Of a DNA stretch of 64,000 nucleotides, positions 10,374 through 19,688 are shown piece after piece (position 1 is the first letter of the stretch; the number at the start of each line of letters is the position of its first letter). The position numbers were made by a program, and so were the translations under genes. Source of the DNA: Wolfiporia cocos (Eukaryota > Basidiomycota > Agaricomycetes > Polyporales > Phaeolaceae); assembly GCA_029448655.1 (NCBI GenBank), contig JACCLO010000010.1, positions 2,046,001 to 2,110,000 of the forward strand. The letters run 5' to 3'. The notes beneath the pieces were generated by a model. That model did not search any database. It worked only from the letters and a program-made list of their open reading frames with translations, and was not told where the DNA came from.

Positions 10374-11072
10374 TGACACAGACTAGACTGTGGGACTCAC
10401 ACTATAACCTTATAGGCGACTTGAAGATGTTGCAGAAGGTTGGTGAGGAGGCTAGTGGGCGCAAGCAGAGATGGTTTGTAACTGTGCGAATGCAGAGAAC
10501 AAATCTAAGGCTTATCCGCAGTGATAGCCCTACTTATATACATGCTTTGTTTGGTTACTCGAAGAGGAGCCAAACAGTTAGACGGTCTGTGCGCAGACAT
10601 AACTAATACAGCTAAGTCGTAAACTACAATAGACCATGTGCGCCGGTAATGGCCGCACCAGTAAGAACGTTTGTTTGGACCGTAGGTCCGTGTTGTGGAA
10701 GTGGCCGTAGCTACGTTAGTAAGCCATGCATGTGATTCTTATATACCGGTATCGGGATATGAGTAATCGTAAGGACATTGGCATGTGATAACGAGCGGGC
10801 CGCTTATCCAATTGTACTGACATAGCCCGGTATCGGGATATGTGTAAGGCGCGTGACACCGGAGGTTAGTCCGCTGAGTCATTGACGCGTACAAACGTGT
10901 TGTGTACGTGTTGTTATGACAGGTGGACGTATACCGCGTTGTGTACGTGTTGTTTGGTTGCGTGTACGTGTAGACGGGCGCTTAGCAGCGTAAATGTCTA
11001 CAAGGTCGTAGAAATACCAGATAAATAGGTAAAAATACGGGAAAAATAGTGGCATGTCCCAAATCTGTGACA
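10374..11072 (-). repeat. 3' LTR of element Y (family A, 699 bp)
   Basis: It starts TGACACAGACTAGAC and ends CAAATCTGTGACA. Its U3 has repeated ACACGTACAC units (sense) and two copies of CCGGTATCGGGATATG (+ strand), likely promoter elements. The copy at 19689-20387 matches it. Confidence 0.93.
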
Positions 11073-11086
11073 TTACCCCCTCTTCA
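11073..11086 (-). promoter_or_regulatory. Polypurine tract of element Y
   Basis: The sense strand reads GAAGAGGGGGTAA immediately before the 3' LTR start TGTCACAG. It is the plus-strand primer for reverse transcription; the same motif precedes the 3' LTRs at 5885 and 63539. Confidence 0.8.
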
Positions 11087-11111
11087 GGTTTCATTGTCCC
11101 TAATGGAACGA

Positions 11112-14100
11112 TTACTTTCCTGTGGAGCCGAATCCACCAGTACCGCGCTCGGATTTAATCTTTTCAAAGTAAGATTTTCCGTGTAGCGTAATATGCGGGT
11201 CCTTAGCAACTTCGCAGATGAGCTGAGCAATCTTATCGCCGGCCCGAATATCGATAGATATGTCGGAGTGATTCCGGAGAATGATGATTACTTCGCCTTG
11301 GTAATCGTGGTCGATGACGCCACCCATTACGTCTATGCCTTTGCGAGCGAGACTAGAGCGGGGGGCGATACGTCCGTAAGTGCCGAAAGGTACCTGGATC
11401 TTCAGTTTGGTATTGTATTCTGTCTGCCCGTGAGCTGGCAGAACGTCGCCTGTTGCAGTGTACAGGTCAAACCCAACCGAGTCCTTGGTTCCCTTTTCCG
11501 GCATTCGGCCGCCTTCTCCGACTACGATTTTCAAGTCCGCGTTTTGGTTAATGTCAGCTGACATCCATCCCCCGTCGGGGTGTCTAACCATGCGCTGCTT
11601 AGGATCTTTCGCAAATTCTTCGCGATACTGCGGCCAGTCGTCTGGCCACGTGCATTCGTCGGCTTCCCAGTCGTCGCTATCAGGGTCGAAGACGTGAACT
11701 GCTTCTTTCCTTCTAGCTGATCGCCTGAGGGGAACATCCTGCATCGGGATAGGGTGTGAAGCCTTGTATTCCTGCAGAATGTCATATGCCGAGTCGAGAT
11801 CGGCCTCGCGTACCCAGGAGTCGTCATTGATACCGAATCCTTTCCATCGGATTCTGTATTCAACTCTTCCTGCGCGGAGACGATGATCTAAGATCTTGTC
11901 GACTTCCCATAATTCCTCGCCATCGACCATTTCTGGTTGAGGCTCTGGTTTTTTCTGATGCACAGGGTCCTTGTACATGACCAACTTGGAAGCGTGAAAT
12001 ACGGGGTGGTAAGCCCTGTATTGCTCGTCCATGTGTACCCTAAAAGTGACCGGAGATAATTGTTCAATTATCTTAAATGGTCCCAAATAGCGTGGACTAA
12101 GACTTCTTTCGGAGTCTTGCCAGCTACGGGCGTCAACGAGTACTTTGTCGCCGACTTTAAACGGTACCGAGCGCTTGTGTTGATCATAATACCAAGACCA
12201 GCGTTCAGCAGCCAGTTTCATAGCTGCCTTAGCTTGTTCTTGTGCTGACCATCTGGCGTAAGCAAATTGATTTAAATCCGAATATTGTGTCGGCTTCAAA
12301 TCCGTAGGTCCTGCATTGGGATGCCTTCCTAGTTCGACGAAGAATGGACTATTCTTGGTCGTCTCACTAGCCGCGTTATTGTACGCGAACTCTGCCGTGG
12401 GGAGATAGAATACCCAGTTATCTTTTTGGATAACGTCGATGTAGCATCGTAGGTATTGTTCTAGAATTTGGTTAATTCTCTCCGTTTGGCCGTCCGCTTG
12501 CGGGTGATAGGCTGTTGTCATCGACCTCTGAATTCCCAATTGCTCGCACCATCCCTTGAATAGCTCAGAAGAGAATTGCGGTCCTCTGTCCGAAATGATT
12601 TGTTTCGGAAGCCCGTGGTTCGGATAAATCCGAAGATACAGGAGGTTTGCTAATTCCTTTGCCGAGATATTGTCTGACGTGGGAATGAAGTGTGCGCGCT
12701 TGGTCAATCGGTCCACTACCACCATAATAGCAGTGAATTGTTTGCGTTCGCCGCTGGGCGGTAAGTGAACGATGAAGTCGATTGTGATTGTGTCCCAGGG
12801 TGCTTCCGGTACTGGGAGCGGTTGCAGGGGTCCATACGGGGTCTGGTTGCGGTTCTTCATGCGCTGGCATGTGTCACAACCTTCCACGTATTGCTTCACC
12901 ATCGTGGTCATTCCAGGCCACCAGTAATTACGTGATAGAAGTTCATAGGTTTTCCATCGTCCGAAGTGTCCGGCAGTCACATGGTCATGATGTAACTCCA
13001 GGATCTTCGTGCGCAATTCCTTAGGCTCTTTTGGAACGTACACTTTTCCTCGTCTGAGGAGTAATCCGGCCTCCATGTTCCATTCCTGGAGATCTTTACC
13101 GAATTCCTTGGGACCACTTTTCAGTAGTTCCTGGTAATCCTTGGTAATTTGATCGTCCATGAGGGCTTGTCGGATTTGTCGGAGAAGGTCCTCGTCGCCT
13201 GATTGTATCTCCTGCTGTGACGCTTCTAGCGCCCTAACCGTAAAGTATTCCGGTTTCAGCAAAATTTGATCGCGATTGTCGAGTTCCACCCCCTCTTCAT
13301 GGTCTGGCCTCCGTGACAGAGGGTCAGCCGTGAGCATTGTTTTACCGGGTTTGTGGCACATGGTGAAGTTGAACCTTGTCAGGTAAAGACTCCAACGTGC
13401 CTGTCTCCGGGTTAGCCGTTGTGCCGATTTGAAATATGTCAGATTGAGATGATCCGACCATACTTCAAATTTGTGTGGGTGTCCTTCGAGGTAATGTCTC
13501 CATTCTTCTAGAGCGCGGATGATTGCGAGCAACTCCTTATCGTAAATCTCATAGTTCCTTTCGGGTGCTGATAGAGATTTCGAGTAAAAGGCTACCGGGT
13601 GCCAGAGCTTATCCTCCGAAGAGTATTGCGATAGCACTGCACCAGTTGCGTAATCGGAAGAATCCGCTTCCACGCGGAACGGGGACTCCTGATCTGGGAT
13701 CCGGAGTATTGGAGCCGATGTGAAAGCTTCCTTGAGAGTTTGGAAGGCTTCCGCTTGTTCGGGTCCCCAATTCCACTGCGTGTTTTTCTTGGACAGTTCG
13801 GTTAACGGCTTAACCACTTTGGAGAAGTCTTTAATGAACCGACGGTAGTAGTTGGCGAAGCCAACAAAGGCTTGGACGTCCTTCACCTTGGCAGGTGTAG
13901 GCCAGTCCATGACACCGGCTACCTTCTTAGGGTCCATTTCGACTTTTCCTTTGGAAATGATCATTCCCAGGTATTCAATACTGCTTTGTTCGAAGAAGCA
14001 CTTTTCAGGCTTCGCGAACAAGTCGTTGTCTTGCAAGATTTGTAATACTTGCTTGACAATACGACGGTGTTCCAACAGGTCGTTTCCGAACACAAGGATG

Positions 14101-15647
14101 TCGTCTAGGTAGACAATGACCTTTCCTTCTCTGATAAGGTCACCTAGAATATCGTTCATCATGTGTTGGAACGTGCTGGGTGCATTACAAAAACCGAAGT
14201 ACATGACTACAGCTTCGTAAAGGCCGTTAGGCGTAATGAATGCGGTCTTCCATTCATCTCCCTCCTTGATTCTTACGTTGTTGTAACCCCAACGCAAGTC
14301 GAGCTTCGTAAATATCGAAGCCTGGCTAAGCTTATCGATAAGCTCGTCTATGCGTGGGAGAGGGTACCTGTTTTTAATGGTTAAGTCGTTTACTTTCCGG
14401 TAATCGACTACCATTCGGGCTCCGCCGTCTTTTTTAGGGACGAAGAAGACCGGGCTCGCGATCGGGGATTTCGAGTGTCGGATGTAGCCCTTCCGTAACT
14501 CTTCCTGGATCCACTGATCTAGCGAGTTCGCTTCCTGAGGAGACATCTTGTATGCCTTACTCGGGGGCGGTAGTACCGCGTCATCGGGGAAGTCGATGGC
14601 GTGGTCGTATGGTTTCCTTTCGGGCATCCTTTCGGATGCGCGTTGAGAAAATACCGTGGGACCAAACTCCTGGTATTCCTCCGGAACCAAGGATTTCCAT
14701 TTCTGGAGATCCGCATCTGTCAGGAATTCATCATCCGACTTCTCCGTTATCGACTGAATGGCATCGACTAGGAGTTCCGTTCCTTCGTCAAGGGTGTTCA
14801 CCCAAGCGACAAAGGGATTCTCAGGCTCCTCTAAGCCGAGAAAATCTATTGGAAAATCGTTGATGATTTGATAGATGTTGCGGGGTTCAATTTCGTCTTC
14901 TTCCTCAGAAATTGAAACCCGTTTGCCATGTTTGCATTTTTCCGTACACCGATATGTGAAGGTTCCTTCCGGCCAGTTGAAGTCCGGGTTGTGTTTCAGG
15001 AACCAATCATATCCGAGGATCACATCCGCATTCTGTACGTCCATTACGTACAAGAATTCGGTGGACTTGTGTTCCTCGTGCACCATATAAGCTTTTACTG
15101 CCATATTGATATTACCGGCGGTATTAGAGGTACCGTCGGCGTTGCGAATCTCGAGAGGCGAAGGTAGTTTCTGAGTGACTAACTTCTCCTCATGGACGAG
15201 TTTCTTATCTATGACGCTTATTGATGCACCGGTGTCGATTAATGCCATGGCGTTTACTTTCTTTCCATATACCCACAGTTCCACTTCGATAGAGAACGAT
15301 TTATTGTCGTCTCGAGAATCGTTTCCATGTACATTATACAAAGTGAAAAACTTCGACGCGAGCGGGTCAGGATAAAAGTATTTTACAGGAGGGGCACGTG
15401 TAGCTAGTGTCCTTGTCCTCCGGGCAAAGTCCATTGCCGAGTTACCGAATATGCCGAGATGGGATACCGGGTGACGTACGACCGCCTTATCTTCCCACAA
15501 GATAAGGGGTCTCTGTGAAGCCTCTTCGTAGAGGTGCGCTTCTTCGGGGCGCTGTACACTCCCAGCCGCTGCGGGGCTGGTGTGTTCTTCACAGAACGTC
15601 TTCGAGACGTGTAGTTGGGGCGAGGGGAACCGAGATGGTCCCGACAT
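11112..15647 (-). CDS. pol: Element Y Pol: protease, RT, RNase H, integrase, chromodomain, dUTPase
   Basis: A 1511-residue polyprotein. An aspartic protease carries ALIDTGAS (catalytic D138). RT has YLDD at 513-516. RNase H begins near 655 with EADSSDYATGAV. Integrase has an HHCC finger (near 885-933) and a D,D,E core (TIDFIVHLP, DRGPQFSS, DGQTERINQ). A chromodomain lies near 1243-1293 (ILDHRLRAGRVEYRI). A complete dUTPase lies near 1375-1511 with all five motifs, ending GTGGFGSTGK. A chromodomain normally steers integration to heterochromatin, which fits the nesting here. Its ATG lies 59 bases inside the end of gag, in the +1 frame relative to gag, so expression needs +1 shifting or re-initiation; the sequence does not decide which. 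No break is seen. Confidence 0.95.
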   Translation of the reverse strand: MSGPSRFPSPQLHVSKTFCEEHTSPAAAGSVQRPEEAHLYEEASQRPLILWEDKAVVRHPVSHLGIFGNSAMDFARRTRTLATRAPPVKYFYPDPLASKFFTLYNVHGNDSRDDNKSFSIEVELWVYGKKVNAMALIDTGASISVIDKKLVHEEKLVTQKLPSPLEIRNADGTSNTAGNINMAVKAYMVHEEHKSTEFLYVMDVQNADVILGYDWFLKHNPDFNWPEGTFTYRCTEKCKHGKRVSISEEEDEIEPRNIYQIINDFPIDFLGLEEPENPFVAWVNTLDEGTELLVDAIQSITEKSDDEFLTDADLQKWKSLVPEEYQEFGPTVFSQRASERMPERKPYDHAIDFPDDAVLPPPSKAYKMSPQEANSLDQWIQEELRKGYIRHSKSPIASPVFFVPKKDGGARMVVDYRKVNDLTIKNRYPLPRIDELIDKLSQASIFTKLDLRWGYNNVRIKEGDEWKTAFITPNGLYEAVVMYFGFCNAPSTFQHMMNDILGDLIREGKVIVYLDDILVFGNDLLEHRRIVKQVLQILQDNDLFAKPEKCFFEQSSIEYLGMIISKGKVEMDPKKVAGVMDWPTPAKVKDVQAFVGFANYYRRFIKDFSKVVKPLTELSKKNTQWNWGPEQAEAFQTLKEAFTSAPILRIPDQESPFRVEADSSDYATGAVLSQYSSEDKLWHPVAFYSKSLSAPERNYEIYDKELLAIIRALEEWRHYLEGHPHKFEVWSDHLNLTYFKSAQRLTRRQARWSLYLTRFNFTMCHKPGKTMLTADPLSRRPDHEEGVELDNRDQILLKPEYFTVRALEASQQEIQSGDEDLLRQIRQALMDDQITKDYQELLKSGPKEFGKDLQEWNMEAGLLLRRGKVYVPKEPKELRTKILELHHDHVTAGHFGRWKTYELLSRNYWWPGMTTMVKQYVEGCDTCQRMKNRNQTPYGPLQPLPVPEAPWDTITIDFIVHLPPSGERKQFTAIMVVVDRLTKRAHFIPTSDNISAKELANLLYLRIYPNHGLPKQIISDRGPQFSSELFKGWCEQLGIQRSMTTAYHPQADGQTERINQILEQYLRCYIDVIQKDNWVFYLPTAEFAYNNAASETTKNSPFFVELGRHPNAGPTDLKPTQYSDLNQFAYARWSAQEQAKAAMKLAAERWSWYYDQHKRSVPFKVGDKVLVDARSWQDSERSLSPRYLGPFKIIEQLSPVTFRVHMDEQYRAYHPVFHASKLVMYKDPVHQKKPEPQPEMVDGEELWEVDKILDHRLRAGRVEYRIRWKGFGINDDSWVREADLDSAYDILQEYKASHPIPMQDVPLRRSARRKEAVHVFDPDSDDWEADECTWPDDWPQYREEFAKDPKQRMVRHPDGGWMSADINQNADLKIVVGEGGRMPEKGTKDSVGFDLYTATGDVLPAHGQTEYNTKLKIQVPFGTYGRIAPRSSLARKGIDVMGGVIDHDYQGEVIIILRNHSDISIDIRAGDKIAQLICEVAKDPHITLHGKSYFEKIKSERGTGGFGSTGK

Positions 15648-17592
15648 TGGCGACGGTGGTGGCGGGGGCCGAGGGTCCTGCTGAGCTTGAGTCAGCCGTC
15701 ACTTCTTCCCAGATCGTTCGGGCACGATACGTCTTGCCATCCGCGGGGGGCGCCGAGTACGGCTTCTTGCCAGAAGCCTGTCCCTTTCCACTACCCGAAG
15801 GGGCAGCCGTGGTCTTTCCAGACGCGGCAGCTGCATCCTTCGCCCTTTGTTGTTCGGCCCGCTGAGCGGCAGGCACGAACGTTCCCGCAGCCTTGTCCGC
15901 GGCAAGCTTAGGACACTTGTTGAAATAGTGTCCCGTCTGCTTGCAATAGGTGCAGACGGCATTGGCGGTGTCGGCGGGGGCTTTGGCGGGCGCCTTTCCC
16001 TTGTCCTTCTTTTTCTCCGACTTCTTCGCAGAAGCGGAGGACGTCTCCTTCTTTTCGGCAGGGGCCGAGTCCTTCTTGCCGGTCTTCTCGAAAATTGAGC
16101 CCTTGATCTTGTCAGGGTAAGACGTCTGATACATTTCGAGTGCGAAATCTATCAGAGGCTCGATGTCGGTAGGGGCCTTGAAGAAGGGGGTCTTGCCGAG
16201 GACGTTTAAGGTGTCCTTAACCTTTTCGGGGAGTGTTTCGGTGAACTCCCAAACCAGAGTCTCGTTGGCGGTTTCCGATAGGCGACCGAGGGTACGGAAC
16301 CGCTCGCAGTAGTTGAAGTAGTTCGATTCTGCGAGTTCCTTGCCCTTGTTGCCATAGTAGCCACGGATTTCCTTCTTAGCGATTTCCTTGTCCGTCATTT
16401 TACCGTACTGGACCATCACCGACTTGGTGAAGTCCTCCCATGTGCCGAGGGGCTCGCCGTTTCCTGCCTTTTTGATAAGAGGCGAGAAAAACTTGTAGGC
16501 GTCCCCGGTTACTCGGAATAGGGCGGTGGTAATGCGGTCGTGGTCGTCGTAGACGCGGAGGGTGCCGAAGTAGAGACCCATTTTCTCCACCCATTCTTGT
16601 GCAGTCACCTTTCCAGATGATCCAGAGAATTCGGGGGGAGGGGGGATTTTCAGGTTTTGAGGCAGACCTGGAATCTGCGGGGCGACGGCTGCTGCAGCAG
16701 CGGCTGCAGCTTGTGCGGCGGCAGCAGCCTCGGCTGCATGGGCTTGAGCAGTGCCGGGGGCCGGTGCGGGTTCTTCCGGGGGCGTGCGGATGCCGGGAGG
16801 GTTGGGAACGGAGGGATTCTTGCGAATTCTCCGAAGTTCCTCGTCAACCTTCTCCATGCGCTCTGCGAACGCATCCTCGAGGTCGTCCAGCCGGGACCGG
16901 TAGTCCTTTCGGAGCTGCTTCTCCATTTCAGAGAGCTTGGCGGTGTACTCCTGTCGGAGTTCCTTGCCGAGGTCCACCATGGTGGACAATACCTCGTTCC
17001 GGACCGAATTGACCGCTTCGTGTAGCTCGTCTTGGGCCTTCTGTTCGATTGCCCTGGATTGCCCAGCCAGGGAATCGATTCGTTCATGGATACGCTCCAG
17101 GCGGGCATGCACCATTCGACCTAGGGTGTCGGTGGTGTCATGGCTTATGGCCGCACTTCGTTGTACGGCGGCATCGATGATTGGCCCATGTATGGACCCA
17201 TCCACCTTGTGGTGTTCCTCCTCAGGAAGGTACGCCTTGAGGTTGTTCTCGACAGCGACATTGGTCTGTCGTGTCGGACCCGAAAATTCCATTTCCAGGG
17301 TGGTGGCGGGCCCGATAGGGCGAGTTCGACGAGCCGGTGGGTATCCGGCAATGGGGGAGCCTGGGCGTGTACCCATGGGGTTGGTCGGAGATTCCCTTTG
17401 CGGGGGAGCGAACTCCGGCATTTCCTCTTCTCCTTCCTCTTCCTCTTCTTCTTCTTCTCCCTCGCTTAGGTGCTCCAGCGTCACCAGTTGCTGGGTTCCC
17501 GAGGGGCCAGCTACCGGTGTCACCGGGCCTTCTGAGCGGAGGCGCATCTTGCGGGGAGCGAGGGGAGTGCTGACGGAGGAGGTGGAAGACAT
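15589..17592 (-). CDS. gag: Element Y Gag polyprotein with CCHC zinc knuckle
   Basis: 667 residues. An acidic run of Glu lies near residues 45-57, followed by a helical, probably coiled-coil stretch (about 175-270, e.g. ELRQEYTAKLSEMEKQL), an Ala-rich linker, the retrotransposon Gag core (about 320-470, e.g. RITTALFRVTGDAYKFF) and a CCHC knuckle CTYCKQTGHYFNKC at 547-560. It is the structural protein of the particle and binds the RNA. It starts at an ATG 15 codons before the acidic region's upstream linker (MSSTSSVSTPLAPRK) and overlaps pol by 59 bases. The gap to ORF1 upstream is 151 bases. Confidence 0.95.
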   Translation of the reverse strand: MSSTSSVSTPLAPRKMRLRSEGPVTPVAGPSGTQQLVTLEHLSEGEEEEEEEEGEEEMPEFAPPQRESPTNPMGTRPGSPIAGYPPARRTRPIGPATTLEMEFSGPTRQTNVAVENNLKAYLPEEEHHKVDGSIHGPIIDAAVQRSAAISHDTTDTLGRMVHARLERIHERIDSLAGQSRAIEQKAQDELHEAVNSVRNEVLSTMVDLGKELRQEYTAKLSEMEKQLRKDYRSRLDDLEDAFAERMEKVDEELRRIRKNPSVPNPPGIRTPPEEPAPAPGTAQAHAAEAAAAAQAAAAAAAAVAPQIPGLPQNLKIPPPPEFSGSSGKVTAQEWVEKMGLYFGTLRVYDDHDRITTALFRVTGDAYKFFSPLIKKAGNGEPLGTWEDFTKSVMVQYGKMTDKEIAKKEIRGYYGNKGKELAESNYFNYCERFRTLGRLSETANETLVWEFTETLPEKVKDTLNVLGKTPFFKAPTDIEPLIDFALEMYQTSYPDKIKGSIFEKTGKKDSAPAEKKETSSASAKKSEKKKDKGKAPAKAPADTANAVCTYCKQTGHYFNKCPKLAADKAAGTFVPAAQRAEQQRAKDAAAASGKTTAAPSGSGKGQASGKKPYSAPPADGKTYRARTIWEEVTADSSSAGPSAPATTVANVGTISVPLAPTTRLEDVL

Positions 17593-17743
17593 TTTTTTTT
17601 GTGAATCTGTTTGTGACGAATGTTAGTTTCCGGTTACTCATTGTCTTAGATTCTTAAGAAGGGATTGGGTTTTGAAAGCTGCGACTTTCGTTATAGATCA
17701 CACTCGCACTCTATTTCAGAGTTAAAAGATGATAGTATTTCTA

Positions 17744-18643
17744 CTATACAATCGCGAGTATATCCTCTTCTACCGAAGTAGTTGAGGGCCCTGCCACCTT
17801 GTCAGGTGGTGTTACACCGAAGGCAAAAGTAATTTGTAGCGCTACGCATTCTGCTACGATACGAGCCAAGTCCGTACGCCAATCCAAAAAGGAAATATTG
17901 CCGAGCTGTTTGCAATACTTTTTCATAATTCTCCAGTCTCTATTGGTGATCCTCCCCCGTCTCGCTCTATCCTTTACGTTATCCACCAGATCCTCCAATT
18001 CTACTACCATAGTATGGAAACGCATGTCGTTTTCCATATGGAAGCCTGGGTAATTAGGGGGGTGGTTGGCGAGAGGAGTGAGACGAGTGAGAGTGCCTTC
18101 TAGCATGGGAATAACTTGGTCGCATGCTTGGAGAGGCTTCTTCTTCCCGAAGACGAGGGAAGGGTCGAGAATCTTGTGGTTGGCCGGAACAGAAGGTCCG
18201 GCCGCCGGGCTGGAGAGACGGAGGGCCAGTGAAGAAGCTGCTTGCTTGGCTTCCTTGGCAGCTTGTTTGGCGGCGATGCGCTTATTTAGCTTATCGCGGG
18301 CGAGCTTGAGCTTGTTGAGTTCACGGAGTTCGATTAGGTTCTCCATGGCGGTAATGGATTGCGCTAGCTTCTCTTCCTCTGTCCAGATACGCTTAGCGAG
18401 CGGAACTGGTTTGGGAGGTCGGGGAGCGGGTTTCCCAGCCTCAGCGATGTGCTTTGGCATGTGGACGGGAATCTCCCAGAGATGGAGCTTCCCGGTGTAA
18501 TCTTCCTTTACAGGAAGAGTGTACGTGACGTCCTCTGCCCGAGGAATGTCGGCGGTGTCGATGCGGCTGAGAAGGGACCGCTTCGCCGGTTTAACGTAGG
18601 GGGCAGTGGAGGAGCCACGGGTGCGACGGGTAACGCGGGGCAT
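17744..18643 (-). CDS. ORF1 of element Y, unknown protein upstream of gag
   Basis: 299 residues between the leader and gag, same strand. The N-terminus is basic (PRVTRRTRG). A charged helical stretch, probably coiled coil, covers about residues 88-135 (e.g. ENLIELRELNKLKLARDKLNKRI). The C-terminal part is globular with Trp/Cys-rich segments (TNRDWRIMKKYCKQLG, LDWRTDLARIVAECVAL). No zinc knuckle, protease or envelope-like membrane segment is visible. Standard gypsy elements have gag first, so a separate upstream ORF is unusual. It may be an accessory protein or captured host sequence; I do not recognise the family. Because the element is young, openness alone does not prove selection. Confidence 0.75.
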   Translation of the reverse strand: MPRVTRRTRGSSTAPYVKPAKRSLLSRIDTADIPRAEDVTYTLPVKEDYTGKLHLWEIPVHMPKHIAEAGKPAPRPPKPVPLAKRIWTEEEKLAQSITAMENLIELRELNKLKLARDKLNKRIAAKQAAKEAKQAASSLALRLSSPAAGPSVPANHKILDPSLVFGKKKPLQACDQVIPMLEGTLTRLTPLANHPPNYPGFHMENDMRFHTMVVELEDLVDNVKDRARRGRITNRDWRIMKKYCKQLGNISFLDWRTDLARIVAECVALQITFAFGVTPPDKVAGPSTTSVEEDILAIV

Positions 18644-19688
18644 GATTCTAAGAAAGTGCAGCTTTCATGAGAAACGAAGTTTCCCAGTGATACGTCCAAG
18701 AACAGGAATAAAAGGGATTATGTAAGGTAGGGTAGTGGACTCCTTTTCAGGAGCAAAGAAGGTGTACTACGGGGCATAATTACTCTTATGTTGCGCGCAA
18801 ACCCTGTGCCGAGATGGCGCGGATATTCGCATGACCCTAACGGTCAGAGGCGCCGACTCCAGGGGTAGAGTTGCTGACTGCCAGGCCGGTTCCTGGGTCA
18901 GATGATTGGGAATCGGATACACGACACCGCCCCGGAGGGACGATGCCGGAAAGTGGCTGGGATTTTACATCCCTTAGCCTGTCCATGCTTCAACAATGAG
19001 GTTGCCGTCTGTAGCCACATGGGTGTCACATCAGGGCTAAAAAACCACTGTCGATCTAAGATCGCGAGACAGCAGCGCTCCACATCCCGAAGGAGTGGGC
19101 CACGCGCTTCTCTTCCAATGGGGCCCCAAATCCGTTTGACCCATGCTCGCACGCCGAGCTGCCCGGAGGACTTATGCTATTGGCTACCGCGAGTGACCTA
19201 TGGCAGGGTGATTTTTTACGTCACCCCCCTCACTGCTTTTCCCATAACGGGTTCAAAGCAGGTCCCTTACGCCTGGGAGGCGGCTTTGGAAAATTCCCAT
19301 GCCATCATAATGATGGCCCTATGGATAGTGATGGGGCGCTGAACAACGCTTGCCATGACAGGGGGTTGGGCGCACACAGGCAGACCGTCCCCTTTTCTCC
19401 ACAGGCGGGTCTTAACCGCGCATAGTCCAAGCTTGTCAGCGAGGACCATGTCTCCTTGACCCTGGAGTCCGGGTTAGGTAGGCCTCCTGCCTAAAAAGGC
19501 GGTGTGGCTTCCCTGGTTGCCAATCCTCTGCCGAGGATGGCGATGTATCCCCCAGATCTCAACTATCACCCCAATCGCCTTGTCAGGCAGAAAGGGATGT
19601 GCGCAGCAACAAGTAATAGCCCCTGTAGGATAGAAACCCAGACCCAAGCGCAAGCGCAAGGGCGGGGGTAGGGGAAGATTTGTTCTTA
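18644..19688 (-). other. 5' leader RNA of element Y, shared with element X
   Basis: About 1 kb of non-coding sequence between the 5' LTR and ORF1. Blocks of it recur in the leader of element X (about 40630-42041), for example CACATCAGGGCTAAAAAACCA, GGGGCCCCAA, CTCGCAC.CCGAGCTGCCCG and CTATTGG.TACCGCGAGTGACC, although the two LTRs differ. Shared leader with different LTRs suggests a common packaging signal or structured RNA. Short hairpins such as GATCTAAGATC (about 19053) lie inside it. Confidence 0.7.
19676..19686 (-). promoter_or_regulatory. Self-primer binding site of element Y
   Basis: AGATTTGTTCT here, two bases inside the 5' LTR, is the reverse complement of AGAACAAATCT at 19811-19821 in the LTR. 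That LTR site lies about 34 bases downstream of TATATAAG (19848-19855, minus strand), at the expected RNA start. The 11-base match equals the length used by the self-priming yeast element Tf1 (known mechanism); its use here is inference. Confidence 0.75.

Noticed and set aside
11193..11561. Antisense ORFs over the dUTPase of Y and other pol genes
   Set aside because: They mirror codon structure of the sense gene and have no motif of their own.
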